A stretch of 64,000 nt of DNA from NCBI GenBank assembly GCA_947500445.1, contig CANMSB010000017.1, positions 39,592 through 103,591 of the forward strand. Direction: 5' to 3'. Source of the stretch: an uncultured Flavobacteriaceae bacterium. GTDB lineage: Bacteria; Bacteroidota; Bacteroidia; Flavobacteriales; Flavobacteriaceae. The notes beneath the pieces are model-generated. The model ran no database searches and was not told the DNA's origin. It saw nothing but the letters and a program-made list of their open reading frames with translations. Numbering within the stretch: the first letter of the stretch is position 1; each line of letters starts with the position of its first letter. Made by a program: the position numbers and the translations under genes. Of the stretch, positions 37,282 through 45,360 are shown piece after piece.

Positions 37282-38592
37282 ATGGAAAATAAAATTGCAC
37301 TTTTTTGGTTTCGCAGGGACCTTAGACTAGATGACAACGCGGGTTTCTCCCACGCCCTAAAAGGCGATTGTCCCGTACTTCCCCTATTCATCTTTGACTC
37401 CGATATTTTAGAGGAACTTCCCCAGCACGATGCCCGGGTAACCTTTATTCACGAAACCCTCCAGCGCATGCGAGATCGGCTTCAGGACAAATTTGGTAGT
37501 TCCATAGCAATGTACCATGGCCGCCCGGAGGACATTTTTAAGGAACTCCTACAAAACTACGAAGTGCAACAAGTGTATACCAATCACGATTACGAACCCT
37601 ACGCCAAGGAAAGGGACAAAAAAATAGCAGCACTCCTGCAAGAACGTTCCATACCGTTTACCTCCTTTAAGGATCAGGTAATCTTTGAAAAGGACGAAGT
37701 GGTGAAAGATGATGGCGAACCCTATGTGGTATACACCCCTTATAAAAACAAATGGAAAAGTCTTTTTGATAAAAAGGAGCACTTGGTATCCTATGATACG
37801 GAAGCCCATTTTGGTAATTTGGTAAAGCATTCCCGTTTGCCCAACCTTTCTTTATCGGATATAGGTTTCCGAACGGCAAGCATTAAAGTACCCGAGTTTA
37901 CCGTTACACCGTCCCTTATCGAGAATTATGAGGCTACCCGTAATTTTCCCGCTAAAGAGAACGGGACGTCACGTTTGGGGCCGCATCTTCGTTTTGGAAC
38001 GGTATCCATCCGAAAAATGATGAAAAAGGCGATTGCGGAAGACAACGAGGTTTTTTGGAGCGAGTTGATCTGGCGCGAATTTTTTATGCAGATTTTATGG
38101 CATTTTCCGCATACCGCCAAAAAGGCGTTCCGATCAAAATATGACCGTATCGAATGGCGGAATAACGAAAATGAATTCGAAAAATGGAAAAACGGTGAAA
38201 CCGGTTATGCCTTGGTCGATGCTGGAATGCGCGAACTGAACCAGACCGGGTACATGCACAATAGGGTACGTATGTTGGTGGCCAGTTTTTTATGCAAACA
38301 CCTGTTGATCGACTGGCGCTGGGGAGAGGCCTATTTTGCCGAAAAGTTACTGGATTACGACCAAAGTGCCAATGTCGGTAATTGGCAATGGGCCGCAGGT
38401 AGCGGTGTCGATGCCGCCCCTTACTTTCGGATCTTTAACCCGATGACGCAAATTGATAAGTTCGATAAACAAAAGGAGTACATTAGGCAATGGGTACCCG
38501 ACTTGCAGGAACTTACATATCCCCAAAAAATGGTCGATCACAAAATGGCAAGGGAGCGTTGCTTAAAAACCTATAAGGAAGCGGTCTCCTAA
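37282..38592 (+). CDS. phrB: Deoxyribodipyrimidine photolyase
   Basis: 436 residues. The N-terminal photolyase antenna domain starts [15 protein letters not shown] (~7) and the FAD domain contains [18 protein letters not shown] (~232), the [46 protein letters not shown] stretch (~292-337) and [20 protein letters not shown] (~370). This is the class I-like CPD photolyase group: light-driven repair of cyclobutane pyrimidine dimers. Its stop codon TAA shares its last base with the next gene's ATG, so it is translationally coupled to the second photolyase-family gene. Confidence 0.93.
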   Translation: MENKIALFWFRRDLRLDDNAGFSHALKGDCPVLPLFIFDSDILEELPQHDARVTFIHETLQRMRDRLQDKFGSSIAMYHGRPEDIFKELLQNYEVQQVYTNHDYEPYAKERDKKIAALLQERSIPFTSFKDQVIFEKDEVVKDDGEPYVVYTPYKNKWKSLFDKKEHLVSYDTEAHFGNLVKHSRLPNLSLSDIGFRTASIKVPEFTVTPSLIENYEATRNFPAKENGTSRLGPHLRFGTVSIRKMMKKAIAEDNEVFWSELIWREFFMQILWHFPHTAKKAFRSKYDRIEWRNNENEFEKWKNGETGYALVDAGMRELNQTGYMHNRVRMLVASFLCKHLLIDWRWGEAYFAEKLLDYDQSANVGNWQWAAGSGVDAAPYFRIFNPMTQIDKFDKQKEYIRQWVPDLQELTYPQKMVDHKMARERCLKTYKEAVS

Positions 38593-40076
38593 TGGTTGTA
38601 GTCTGGTTCAAAAGAGATTTACGGCTTACAGACCACGAGCCCTTGCATAACGCCATTGCTACGGGCGAGAAGGTATTGCTTCTTTTCAATTTTGAACCGC
38701 TTTGGACGAAAGATGCCCACTATAGCGATCGGCACATTGGTTTTATAAAACAAAGCCTGGCCGATATGCAACGGCAGTTGGCCGGTTTTGATACCCAAAT
38801 GCTCCTTACGGAAATGAAAATGGTCGCCCTATTTTCATATCTACACCAACTGCACCCCATCAGTGGGATCTTTTCGCATCAAGAAACGGGAATGGACATC
38901 ACTTACGACCGTGATAAGGCCGTAGCCAAATGGTGCAGGGACCATGGAACGTATTGGAAAGAGAGCGTTTGCAATGGTGTTTTTCGAGGTCGCAAAAACC
39001 GAAAAAAATGGAAGAACGATTGGGTCGATTTCATCAACCAAAAGATACCTGTTACCCAATTGTACCCTAGCCATTTTTTTAATGTAAAGGTGCTTTCCGA
39101 GCAGTTTATGTCCAATTTGCCCAAAGTAGAATTGGATACGACCCCTGGTAAAAATGTTCAGAACGGAGGTACTTCACAAGGCATTAAATACCTTAAGAGC
39201 TTTGTTTTCGATCGGGTAAAGGGGTACAACCGTTGTTATTCGAGTCCGGAAAAATCGCGATTGCACAGCAGTCGGCTGTCTCCGTATTTGGCCTGGGGGA
39301 ATTTGTCCACAAGACAGGTGTGTCAGTATGTGGCCTCCCATAAAAATACCATCGGAAGCAAAAGGGACCTTTCTTCCTTCTTATCGCGTATGCGCTGGCA
39401 GGCGCATTTCATCCAAAAGTTCGAAATGGAACCCGAAATGGAGTTCCGGAGCATCAACACCGGCTATCACGGGCTGCAGAAAGCCGTGCGGCCGAAATTG
39501 CAAAAGGCCTGGCGTGACGGGAATACCGGAGTGCCCATGGTGGATGCGGCCATGCGCTGTCTGGTAACTACCGGGTTCGTCAATTTTAGGCTACGGGCGC
39601 TATTGGCCTCTTTTTTCACTCATTTGTTATGGCAACCTTGGCAGGATTGTACGGAACATTTGGCACAGCATTTTTTGGATTTTGAGCCGGGAATACACTT
39701 TCCGCAACTGAACATGCAATCGGGAGAGACCGGAATACATACGATCCGCATTTACAATCCGGTCAAAAATGGAAAAGAGCACGATCCGGAAGGTCGATTT
39801 ATCAAACAATGGATTCCCGAACTGTCGGTACTTCCCCTGAACTATCTGCACGAACCTTGGAAAATCCCCCCTATGGAACAACAGTTCCTAAATTTCGAAC
39901 TGGGCAGGGACTATCCGTTTCCTATCGTAGATATCGTAAAGATGAGGCGTTTTGCAAGCTCCGTTCTCTACGACCTAAAAAATGCAAGCTCGGTGCGATC
40001 GGAGGGACAGCGTATTCTGGCAAAACATACCCTGCCCGGACGACCGGTATGGGACTCCATGGACGAGGACGTATGA
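38592..40076 (+). CDS. Cryptochrome/photolyase family protein (second paralogue)
   Basis: 494 residues. It shares the antenna-domain start [16 protein letters not shown] and the FAD-binding region ([17 protein letters not shown] ~234, [30 protein letters not shown] ~315-345, [15 protein letters not shown] ~370) but is divergent from its neighbour and longer. It has a lysine- and arginine-rich insertion after the antenna domain ([22 protein letters not shown], ~134-155). It may be a photolyase of another class or a light sensor; I cannot assign a subclass. ATG overlaps the TAA of the upstream photolyase gene, and a minus-strand gene follows after two bases. Confidence 0.9.
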   Translation: MVVVWFKRDLRLTDHEPLHNAIATGEKVLLLFNFEPLWTKDAHYSDRHIGFIKQSLADMQRQLAGFDTQMLLTEMKMVALFSYLHQLHPISGIFSHQETGMDITYDRDKAVAKWCRDHGTYWKESVCNGVFRGRKNRKKWKNDWVDFINQKIPVTQLYPSHFFNVKVLSEQFMSNLPKVELDTTPGKNVQNGGTSQGIKYLKSFVFDRVKGYNRCYSSPEKSRLHSSRLSPYLAWGNLSTRQVCQYVASHKNTIGSKRDLSSFLSRMRWQAHFIQKFEMEPEMEFRSINTGYHGLQKAVRPKLQKAWRDGNTGVPMVDAAMRCLVTTGFVNFRLRALLASFFTHLLWQPWQDCTEHLAQHFLDFEPGIHFPQLNMQSGETGIHTIRIYNPVKNGKEHDPEGRFIKQWIPELSVLPLNYLHEPWKIPPMEQQFLNFELGRDYPFPIVDIVKMRRFASSVLYDLKNASSVRSEGQRILAKHTLPGRPVWDSMDEDV

Positions 40077-40078
40077 TC

Positions 40079-41128
40079 TTAGCGGGACGTTTGCTCCCTT
40101 AAGCGATCTTGTTGGACCATTCTATTTCTTAGGATATTGATGTATCCCAACGCATCGCGTAGGGCATAATCGGTATAGGCCCGGGATGCAAACTCCAACG
40201 CCTTGTCCAAATCGCCATTGATTTCATTACTGATGGCCATATTGTAGTTGGCGCGACCGGCTATTTTAGCATCGGGATGTTGCAATTCCAACGCCCAAAG
40301 TGCCGCTGCACCGTCCCAATCGCCTGCCTGTGCCCTTCTGTTCCCTATTTCAAAATTAGAGGTTCCCTTAATAAAGTAATTTCGGGATACCCTTCGTTTG
40401 AGCGGTCTACTTTTTAGCGCATATCCGCTGCCGACATCATGGCTCGTCTGTAAAACGGCTTCCTTTCTACCGACCACGGCCTCCACGGCCTTAAAAGGAT
40501 TGATGCCCTCCCCTACCGATACCAATTGGTTGCGTGTACTGGCCTCGTCCAAAATCTGTTTGTTGTACGGGTCGTACACCCTCCAACCATTTTTAAGCTC
40601 GGTCCGTAAGGTCACCTTATGCCCCGGCACCTGTGTTTTTATACCCAACGGATTGGGAAGGTTCACCATTTGCTGCACATAATCAACGCTGGTATTCGTA
40701 TCATAAAACTCCAAGGAGAACAACACGTCTACTTGATTCGCATTACAGATTTCCTCAATGGCGTCCCAACTCATTTGTGCGGGAAATACTCCCAACCCCT
40801 TTCGCTGCGACTCAATTTCGGTGATATTGACCACACTTTCATATCTGCCAGTGCGTTCCAACTCGGCCTTTAAGCCGTTCAGGGCCGACTCGGCACCTTC
40901 TTGGTCCAATTTTAACCCTTCCAACGAAAGGAGCTTATCAATTTTATCGAGCGACTCGTTACCTTCGGAGGGTACGCTCCTATTGATTAACCCTATCCGG
41001 GCCACATCGCCGGGAATATTGATATGGGCGGGTTCGGTTACTCCCATGGTCATACGGTTGGTGGCACTACAGCCTACCAAGGCCCATAGCATTACCGATA
41101 CTCCTATTAGTTTTATTCGATTTTTCAT
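40079..41128 (-). CDS. DUF6340 family lipoprotein
   Basis: About 349 residues from the ATG at 41128, which gives a lipoprotein signal (MKNRIKLIGVSVMLWALVGC); an upstream in-frame ATG at 41170 adds fourteen residues and is less likely. The body is mixed alpha/beta (VARIGLINRSVPSEGNESLDKIDKLL, VDVLFSLEFYDTN, TLRTELKNGWRVYDPYNKQIL), and the C-terminal part is TPR-like (FEIGNRRAQAGDWDGAAALWALEL ... ADKALEFASRAY-like repeats). DUF6340 members are conserved in Bacteroidota and have no known role. Likely anchored in the outer membrane, periplasmic side. Confidence 0.82.
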   Translation of the reverse strand: MKNRIKLIGVSVMLWALVGCSATNRMTMGVTEPAHINIPGDVARIGLINRSVPSEGNESLDKIDKLLSLEGLKLDQEGAESALNGLKAELERTGRYESVVNITEIESQRKGLGVFPAQMSWDAIEEICNANQVDVLFSLEFYDTNTSVDYVQQMVNLPNPLGIKTQVPGHKVTLRTELKNGWRVYDPYNKQILDEASTRNQLVSVGEGINPFKAVEAVVGRKEAVLQTSHDVGSGYALKSRPLKRRVSRNYFIKGTSNFEIGNRRAQAGDWDGAAALWALELQHPDAKIAGRANYNMAISNEINGDLDKALEFASRAYTDYALRDALGYINILRNRMVQQDRLREQTSR

Positions 41129-41380
41129 AAAACTGGGTTTGTCGTTACTATTCTTCCACAAATGGTCCAAAAAAAAGCTGTTCCAAAGTTTGTTTACTAG
41201 TAACTGATAATCAACCCTATATATTGCCCAATCCCTGTAAAAAACAGCATTCCCCTACTCCAAAATATCCTCAAAGCATGAAGGTTTCCCTACCGCAGGG
41301 ACTATTTGAGCATGAAGTGTGCCGAGGATATTCTAGTTGTTTTGGAAGGTATCGGTGCACACGATCGGAACTATGGATAA
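41129..41380. other. Spacer upstream of DUF6340 gene
   Basis: No gene is visible. It contains the leader of the DUF6340 gene and a partly symmetric segment around 41260-41335 (CCTCAAAGCATG...TATTTGAGCATG), without clear function. Confidence 0.3.
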
Positions 41381-41542
41381 ATACCTTTTTAACTTTGAAA
41401 TCGTACTAATAAATAGTTTCTTTTTCAGTTATTCTTCGTTAAAAAAAATAACCATAGCTACGGCTATGCTTCCGTTTTTTGCCTTGAATACCTAAAAAAT
41501 AATTCAATTTCTATACGTACTATTTCAAAGCTAAAATGGTAT
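41381..41542. repeat. 162-bp palindromic element (ATACC...GGTAT family)
   Basis: Left end ATACCTTTTTAACTTTGAAA and right end (read from the minus strand) ATACCATTTTAGCTTTGAAA are inverted copies, and matching continues inward (TCGTAC / TAGTAC). The centre holds a small hairpin CATAG-CTACGG-CTATG. No open frame fits inside. Length and ends match the nested pair at 44.4-44.7 kb, so this is a dispersed non-coding palindromic element, MITE-like or transcribed hairpin. Confidence 0.7.
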
Positions 41543-41690
41543 AATACCTTTTTTTGTGTTTATTTCTCCATAATTTTACATCTTGAGGCGGGCAAACGCC
41601 CACCCACCGAAACCCCACATACCAAACCCTTCTTTTAGACAAGAGTACCCGTAGGTCATACAAGGGAACAGGTGTCGGTTTTTTTTAATT

Positions 41691-41850
41691 GAAGTGGTTT
41701 AAACTTTTCCCATTCGTTAAAAAATTGCCCTTTTTGACCCAATTTTCGCCTTTTTTTCCTTCCGTAGCCCTGCTATGCAACTCAAAAAAACCTTCAACTG
41801 GGCAAAAAATTGCTAATTTTCACTTAAATGTGAAAAGTTTAAACCACTTC
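41691..41850. repeat. 160-bp palindromic element with 19-bp perfect terminal inverted repeats
   Basis: GAAGTGGTTTAAACTTTTC at 41691-41709 is exactly inverted at 41832-41850. Inward, AAAAAATTGCCC is mirrored by GGGCAAAAAATT, and the centre contains GTAGCCCTGCTATG. Size and layout equal the ATACC family but the ends are unrelated, so it may be a sister family. The right end lies 22 bases before the VOC-family gene's start codon. Confidence 0.7.
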
Positions 41851-41871
41851 ATTAAACGAAACTAGAGAACT

Positions 41872-42324
41872 ATGAAAAAATTTATCCTGCTACTATTTCT
41901 TTGCGGACAGTGTCTTTCTTTGACCGCACAAGATTTTGACTTTCGGTACGATCACTATTCCTTTATTGTAAAAGATTTGGAAAAGGTCGGTGATTTTTAT
42001 GCGCAGGTGCTCGGTTTAGAGGAGATTCCACATCCGGCCGGAAAATTAGGTTTTCGCTGGTTTCAGGTAAACGGGGCTTCCCAACTGCACTTGATCGGAA
42101 AAGATAGCGTTCCCATGCGGCATAGCAAAAGTGTACATCTGTGCTTGGCTACCAATAATTTGGAAGGTGTTGTAGCTCATTTAAAGAAAAACGAAGTTCC
42201 CTTTTGGGACTGGCCAGGAGAAGAAAGTGCGATAACCCTAAGGGCCGATGGGGTTCAACAGATCTATTTAAAGGATCCCGAAGAAAACTGGATCGAAGTC
42301 AATACCGCCAAACATGGGAACTAG
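41872..42324 (+). CDS. Secreted VOC (glyoxalase/dioxygenase-like) family protein
   Basis: 150 residues: signal peptide (MKKFILLLFLCGQCLSLTAQ) and one vicinal-oxygen-chelate domain (FDFRYDHYSFIVKDLEKVGDFYAQVLGLEEI, ~23-53; QLHLIGKD, ~78; VHLCLATNNLEGVVAHLKK, ~95; QQIYLKDPEENWIEVN, ~131). The usual metal ligands, the His near the start and the Glu in the WIEV end, are present. Enzymatic activity is unknown; relatives include lactoylglutathione lyases and resistance proteins. A palindromic element ends directly upstream, and a solo element end lies directly downstream at 42343. Confidence 0.87.
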   Translation: MKKFILLLFLCGQCLSLTAQDFDFRYDHYSFIVKDLEKVGDFYAQVLGLEEIPHPAGKLGFRWFQVNGASQLHLIGKDSVPMRHSKSVHLCLATNNLEGVVAHLKKNEVPFWDWPGEESAITLRADGVQQIYLKDPEENWIEVNTAKHGN

Positions 42325-42342
42325 GTCATTTAACCTCTCTTC

Positions 42343-42367
42343 ATACCATTTTGCTTTGAAATCACCC
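42343..42367 (+). repeat. Solo terminus of the ATACC palindromic element family
   Basis: ATACCATTTTGCTTTGAAAT matches the left end of the outer element at 44424 almost base for base. No mirrored partner is found before the pirin gene. Confidence 0.5.
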
Positions 42368-42400
42368 CTATTGCAACGGAAAAACAGCTATTTTTAAGCT

Positions 42401-43402
42401 ATGATGAACACTACCACACCCACCATATTTCCCTTGGGTTTTCCATGGAAAACACAGGATCCTTTTCTTTTTTGCGTATACCACTTGGACCATTATCCGG
42501 AGGGGAACGAGACTATGGGTCCTGCCGTTTCGTTGGAAGGCCGGAGCCTGGGCAATGATTTTTCGGAAGACAACCCTTGGCGAATGTACCACGGCCGTAC
42601 CGTTCCGGGTTTTCCGGCGCATCCCCATCGCGGTTTTGAAACAATCACTATTGCGCAAAAAGGATATTGTGATCATACCGACTCCTTAGGGGCAGCTGGC
42701 CGTTTTGGTCAGGGCGACGTACAATGGATGACGGCGGGCAGCGGGGTACAGCATGCCGAAATGTTTCCGTTATTGGACATGGAACATGAAAATACGTTGG
42801 AACTGTTTCAAATATGGTTGAACCTTCCCAAAAAAAGTAAGTTTACGCCACCGCATTTTAAAATGTTGTGGCAGGAGAACATCCCCGTTATCGAAAAAGA
42901 AACGGCCAAAATAAAAATTATTACCGGTGCCTATGAAGGACATGCAGCACCGGAACCGACCCCCGGTTCCTGGGCAAACGACGAAAATAATGAGGTAGCC
43001 GTCTGGATGATCACGATTCGGCCCAATGGTAGCATCGTTCTGCCAAAGGTTAGCGCGGGCACCACACGGAACCTCTATTTCTACGAAGGCGAAAGCCTGA
43101 CAATCGGGGAAACGGAATTGCGGAGCGGATTTGGTGCGGCGTTGAACGGACCTGAAGATACCTTGATCGAGGCGGGTACAAAAACGGTACGGCTGCTATT
43201 GCTCCAAGGAAAACCGATAGCGGAACCTGTGGCACAGTATGGCCCTTTTGTAATGAACAACGAAACGGAAATACAGGAGGCCATGGACGATTATCGTATG
43301 ACGGCATTCGGCGGGTGGCCATGGAAGAAACATGACGTTGTCCATCCAAAGGAAAAGGGGCGGTTCGCCTTATATCCGGATGGAAGACTGGAAGAAAAAT
43401 AG
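42401..43402 (+). CDS. Pirin family protein
   Basis: 333 residues, a bicupin of the pirin family. The N-terminal cupin contains FPAHPHRGFETITIAQKG with the iron-binding histidines (~71-88) and QWMTAGSGVQHAEMF (~107), the hallmark of pirin; the C-terminal cupin holds RNLYFYEGESL and LLQGKPIAEPVAQYGPFVMNNE. Some bacterial pirins have quercetinase activity or control pyruvate dehydrogenase; the role here is unknown. The next two genes code small membrane proteins in the same direction and may be cotranscribed. Confidence 0.92.
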   Translation: MMNTTTPTIFPLGFPWKTQDPFLFCVYHLDHYPEGNETMGPAVSLEGRSLGNDFSEDNPWRMYHGRTVPGFPAHPHRGFETITIAQKGYCDHTDSLGAAGRFGQGDVQWMTAGSGVQHAEMFPLLDMEHENTLELFQIWLNLPKKSKFTPPHFKMLWQENIPVIEKETAKIKIITGAYEGHAAPEPTPGSWANDENNEVAVWMITIRPNGSIVLPKVSAGTTRNLYFYEGESLTIGETELRSGFGAALNGPEDTLIEAGTKTVRLLLLQGKPIAEPVAQYGPFVMNNETEIQEAMDDYRMTAFGGWPWKKHDVVHPKEKGRFALYPDGRLEEK

Positions 43403-43454
43403 CTGTTATACTACCCTCCTTACTTTAAACGCGTAAAAATAAAAAAAGCCATTT

Positions 43455-43862
43455 ATGAACTTGCACCGGACCACTTTACGCCTAGCGGCAGTATATAACG
43501 TACTTTGGGGAACTTGGGTGGTGCTGTTCCCGAACCATTTTTTTGAACTTGTGGGGATGGCCGCATTGAACCACCCCATGGTTTGGCAGGGTATGGGAAT
43601 GGTCATCGGGGTATACGGCCTAGGGTATTGGTGGGCCTCCTACGATGCCATGCGGCATTGGCCCATAGTGGCCGTGGGGTTTTTAGGGAAAATTTTTGGG
43701 CCATTGGGCTTTGTTTTCAACTACCTACAAGATATTGTCCCGTTCGAATTCAGCTATACCCTTATCACCAATGATTTTATTTGGTGGATTCCGTTTTTTA
43801 TGATTTTAAAACAGGTACATACGAAACAACGATGGCGCCTGACCGATACCCAAAAAAACTAA
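43455..43862 (+). CDS. Small four-helix membrane protein of unknown function
   Basis: 135 residues with four hydrophobic segments (~10-27, ~45-62, ~68-90, ~105-120). Features include YNVLWGTWVVLFPNHFFELVGM near the start and VGFLGKIFGPLGFVFNYLQ in the third helix. I do not recognise a named family with confidence; similar small proteins occur near DoxX-like genes. It lies 52 bases after pirin and 16 bases before the DoxX-like gene, so the three probably form one operon. Confidence 0.78.
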   Translation: MNLHRTTLRLAAVYNVLWGTWVVLFPNHFFELVGMAALNHPMVWQGMGMVIGVYGLGYWWASYDAMRHWPIVAVGFLGKIFGPLGFVFNYLQDIVPFEFSYTLITNDFIWWIPFFMILKQVHTKQRWRLTDTQKN

Positions 43863-43878
43863 GTATACCATCTCCGGT

Positions 43879-44244
43879 ATGAAACCATTGCAACTTGGAT
43901 TTTTCCTCTTTTATGTCATTGCCGGTGCGAACCATTTTATACATCCCGGTTTTTATGACGGTCTGATTCCCGACTGGCTGCCCTTTCCAGATGTTATAAA
44001 CTATAGTAGTGGTTTTCTGGAAATTTCTTTTGGAACGATGGTCCTTTTCCCAAAGACCAGAAAATGGGGCAGCTATGGTATAATTATACTCTTATTGTTG
44101 TTTATCCCCTCGCATATCTTTTTTATTCAACAAGAATCATGCGTAACGGACGGGTTGTGTGTCGCGCCTTGGATTGCTTGGTTCCGTCTGTTGGCCATAC
44201 ATCCATTATTGCTGTTTTGGGCTTTTCGTACCGGATTCAAATGA
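43879..44244 (+). CDS. DoxX-like small membrane protein
   Basis: 121 residues with four membrane helices. The start (LGFFLFYVIAGANHFIHPGFYDGLIPDWLPFPD) resembles the first helix and loop of DoxX/DoxD-like proteins, including the HF(I)xP element. These proteins are associated with redox and quinone chemistry in some bacteria, but the role is unknown here. It closes the pirin operon. Confidence 0.78.
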   Translation: MKPLQLGFFLFYVIAGANHFIHPGFYDGLIPDWLPFPDVINYSSGFLEISFGTMVLFPKTRKWGSYGIIILLLLFIPSHIFFIQQESCVTDGLCVAPWIAWFRLLAIHPLLLFWAFRTGFK

Positions 44245-44423
44245 GCTATTGCAACTGATTGTTTACGGTCCTTTTTTGTACACAAACTGGAAATCTACCG
44301 CTCCCGAAGATCAACTAAACTACCATGTGAAATCGACGAATTGTTGAAGGTTAAGAGCTAAGGGTATTCGAAGGAATGCCTTTCTTTATAGGGTATCCTT
44401 TAAACTAACGCCCGTGACCAATA

Positions 44424-44746
44424 ATACCATTTTTGCTTTGAAATTACCCAAATAAAAAGCCGTCATTTTTTGCTTGGACGAAAAAGAAAAATCAAGCATA
44501 ATACCATTTCTGATGTTAAATTACGCAAATAAAAACCAGGGATTTTTTGGGTAGGCGAAAAAGAAAATCCAAGCATAGTAGTAGCTATGGTTGGATTTTA
44601 TTTTGAAGCATACACGTAAAAGAACAATTTTTAATGGGTGATTTAACATCAGAAATGGTATAACAGTAGCTACGATTGTTTTTTATTTTGAAGTGTAAGC
44701 GGAAAAGGGCAATTTTTAATGGGTAATTTCAAGGTAGAAATGGTAT
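44424..44746. repeat. Outer 162-bp palindromic element, interrupted by an inner copy
   Basis: Left half 44424-44500 begins ATACCATTTTTGCTTTGAAA and continues TTACCCA; right half 44662-44746, read on the minus strand, begins ATACCATTTCTACCTTGAAA and continues TTACCCA. The two halves mirror each other inward (AAAAGCC / AAATTGCC). Removing 44501-44661 leaves 162 bases, the standard size. No gene is present in 44245-44753. Confidence 0.75.
44501..44661. repeat. Inner 161-bp palindromic element inserted in the outer copy
   Basis: Left end ATACCATTTCTGATGTTAAA is mirrored by the right end (minus strand) ATACCATTTCTGATGTTAAA: 20 bases identical, and matching continues inward. The centre reads CATAGTAGTAGCTATG. 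It sits close to the centre of the outer element. Confidence 0.8.
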
Positions 44747-44753
44747 AAAATGG

Positions 44754-45077
44754 TTATCCGACGGAAAAGCCCGGCGCCAACAATCCCTTGGCCATTTCAG
44801 GGTGTCTTTTAAGATAGGCCGCCACAAAAGGACAGAGCGGGGCCATTTTCAGGTTGCTGGCCGCCACATGCTCCAACACCTTTTTAACAAGAACGCTCCC
44901 TACCCCCTTTCCTTCCAATCCTACGGGAACTTCGGTATGGGTAAGGTATATAATCTGTTGTTTGGAAATCATATAATCGACAAATGCGATTTTCCCTTCT
45001 ATATCAAGTTCGAAACGTTTTTTTTCACCTTTGTCATTATCGACCAAAAGGAGCTGCTGCAAGTCTTGTTTGTCCAT
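44754..45077 (-). CDS. Small GNAT-fold N-acetyltransferase-like protein
   Basis: 107 residues, the short single-domain GNAT type (YjdJ/Gcn5-related N-acetyltransferase-like). The acetyl-CoA loop region is LEGKGVGSVLVKKVLEHVAASNLKMAPLCPFVAAYLKRHPE (~54-95), with the preceding strand IIYLTHTEVPVG. Members acetylate small molecules or proteins, and substrates are mostly unknown. It is the last gene of a minus-strand operon: one base separates it from the UBP zinc-finger gene. Confidence 0.88.
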   Translation of the reverse strand: MDKQDLQQLLLVDNDKGEKKRFELDIEGKIAFVDYMISKQQIIYLTHTEVPVGLEGKGVGSVLVKKVLEHVAASNLKMAPLCPFVAAYLKRHPEMAKGLLAPGFSVG

Positions 45078-45078
45078 A

Positions 45079-45360
45079 TTAAAAACGTAAAAAAGTTCGA
45101 TGCTCGTAACACCAGGCCCAGTTTTCGTTCGGTTCCGCCGAAATTACCGTTGGGTGGGCGTAGGTTCGGGAATGTGTGCTGGCATGTTTATTGGTCGAGG
45201 AATCACAGCAAAGGGTGGTGCCACATTGTTGACAGGTGCGCAAATGTACCCATTGGTCCCCCGTTTTTATACATTCTTCACATTCATATCCCTTGGGTGC
45301 CATTTTATGCTCCGGTTCAAATGTGGTCAGGTGTTCACAGGTCTTGTTTTTTAAAGCCAT
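45079..45360 (-). CDS. UBP-type zinc finger domain protein
   Basis: 93 residues consisting of a single ZnF-UBP (BUZ) domain: CEHL at the start, YECEECIKTGDQWVHLRTC (~24-42), QQCGTTLCCDSS (~43-54), HASTHSRTYAHPTV (~58-71). In eukaryotes this domain binds the free C-terminus of ubiquitin; bacteria mostly lack ubiquitin, so the ligand is unknown. Its ATG overlaps the TAA of the upstream receiver-oxidoreductase gene by one base, and the GNAT gene follows after one base, so it is tightly coupled to both. Confidence 0.9.
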   Translation of the reverse strand: MALKNKTCEHLTTFEPEHKMAPKGYECEECIKTGDQWVHLRTCQQCGTTLCCDSSTNKHASTHSRTYAHPTVISAEPNENWAWCYEHRTFLRF

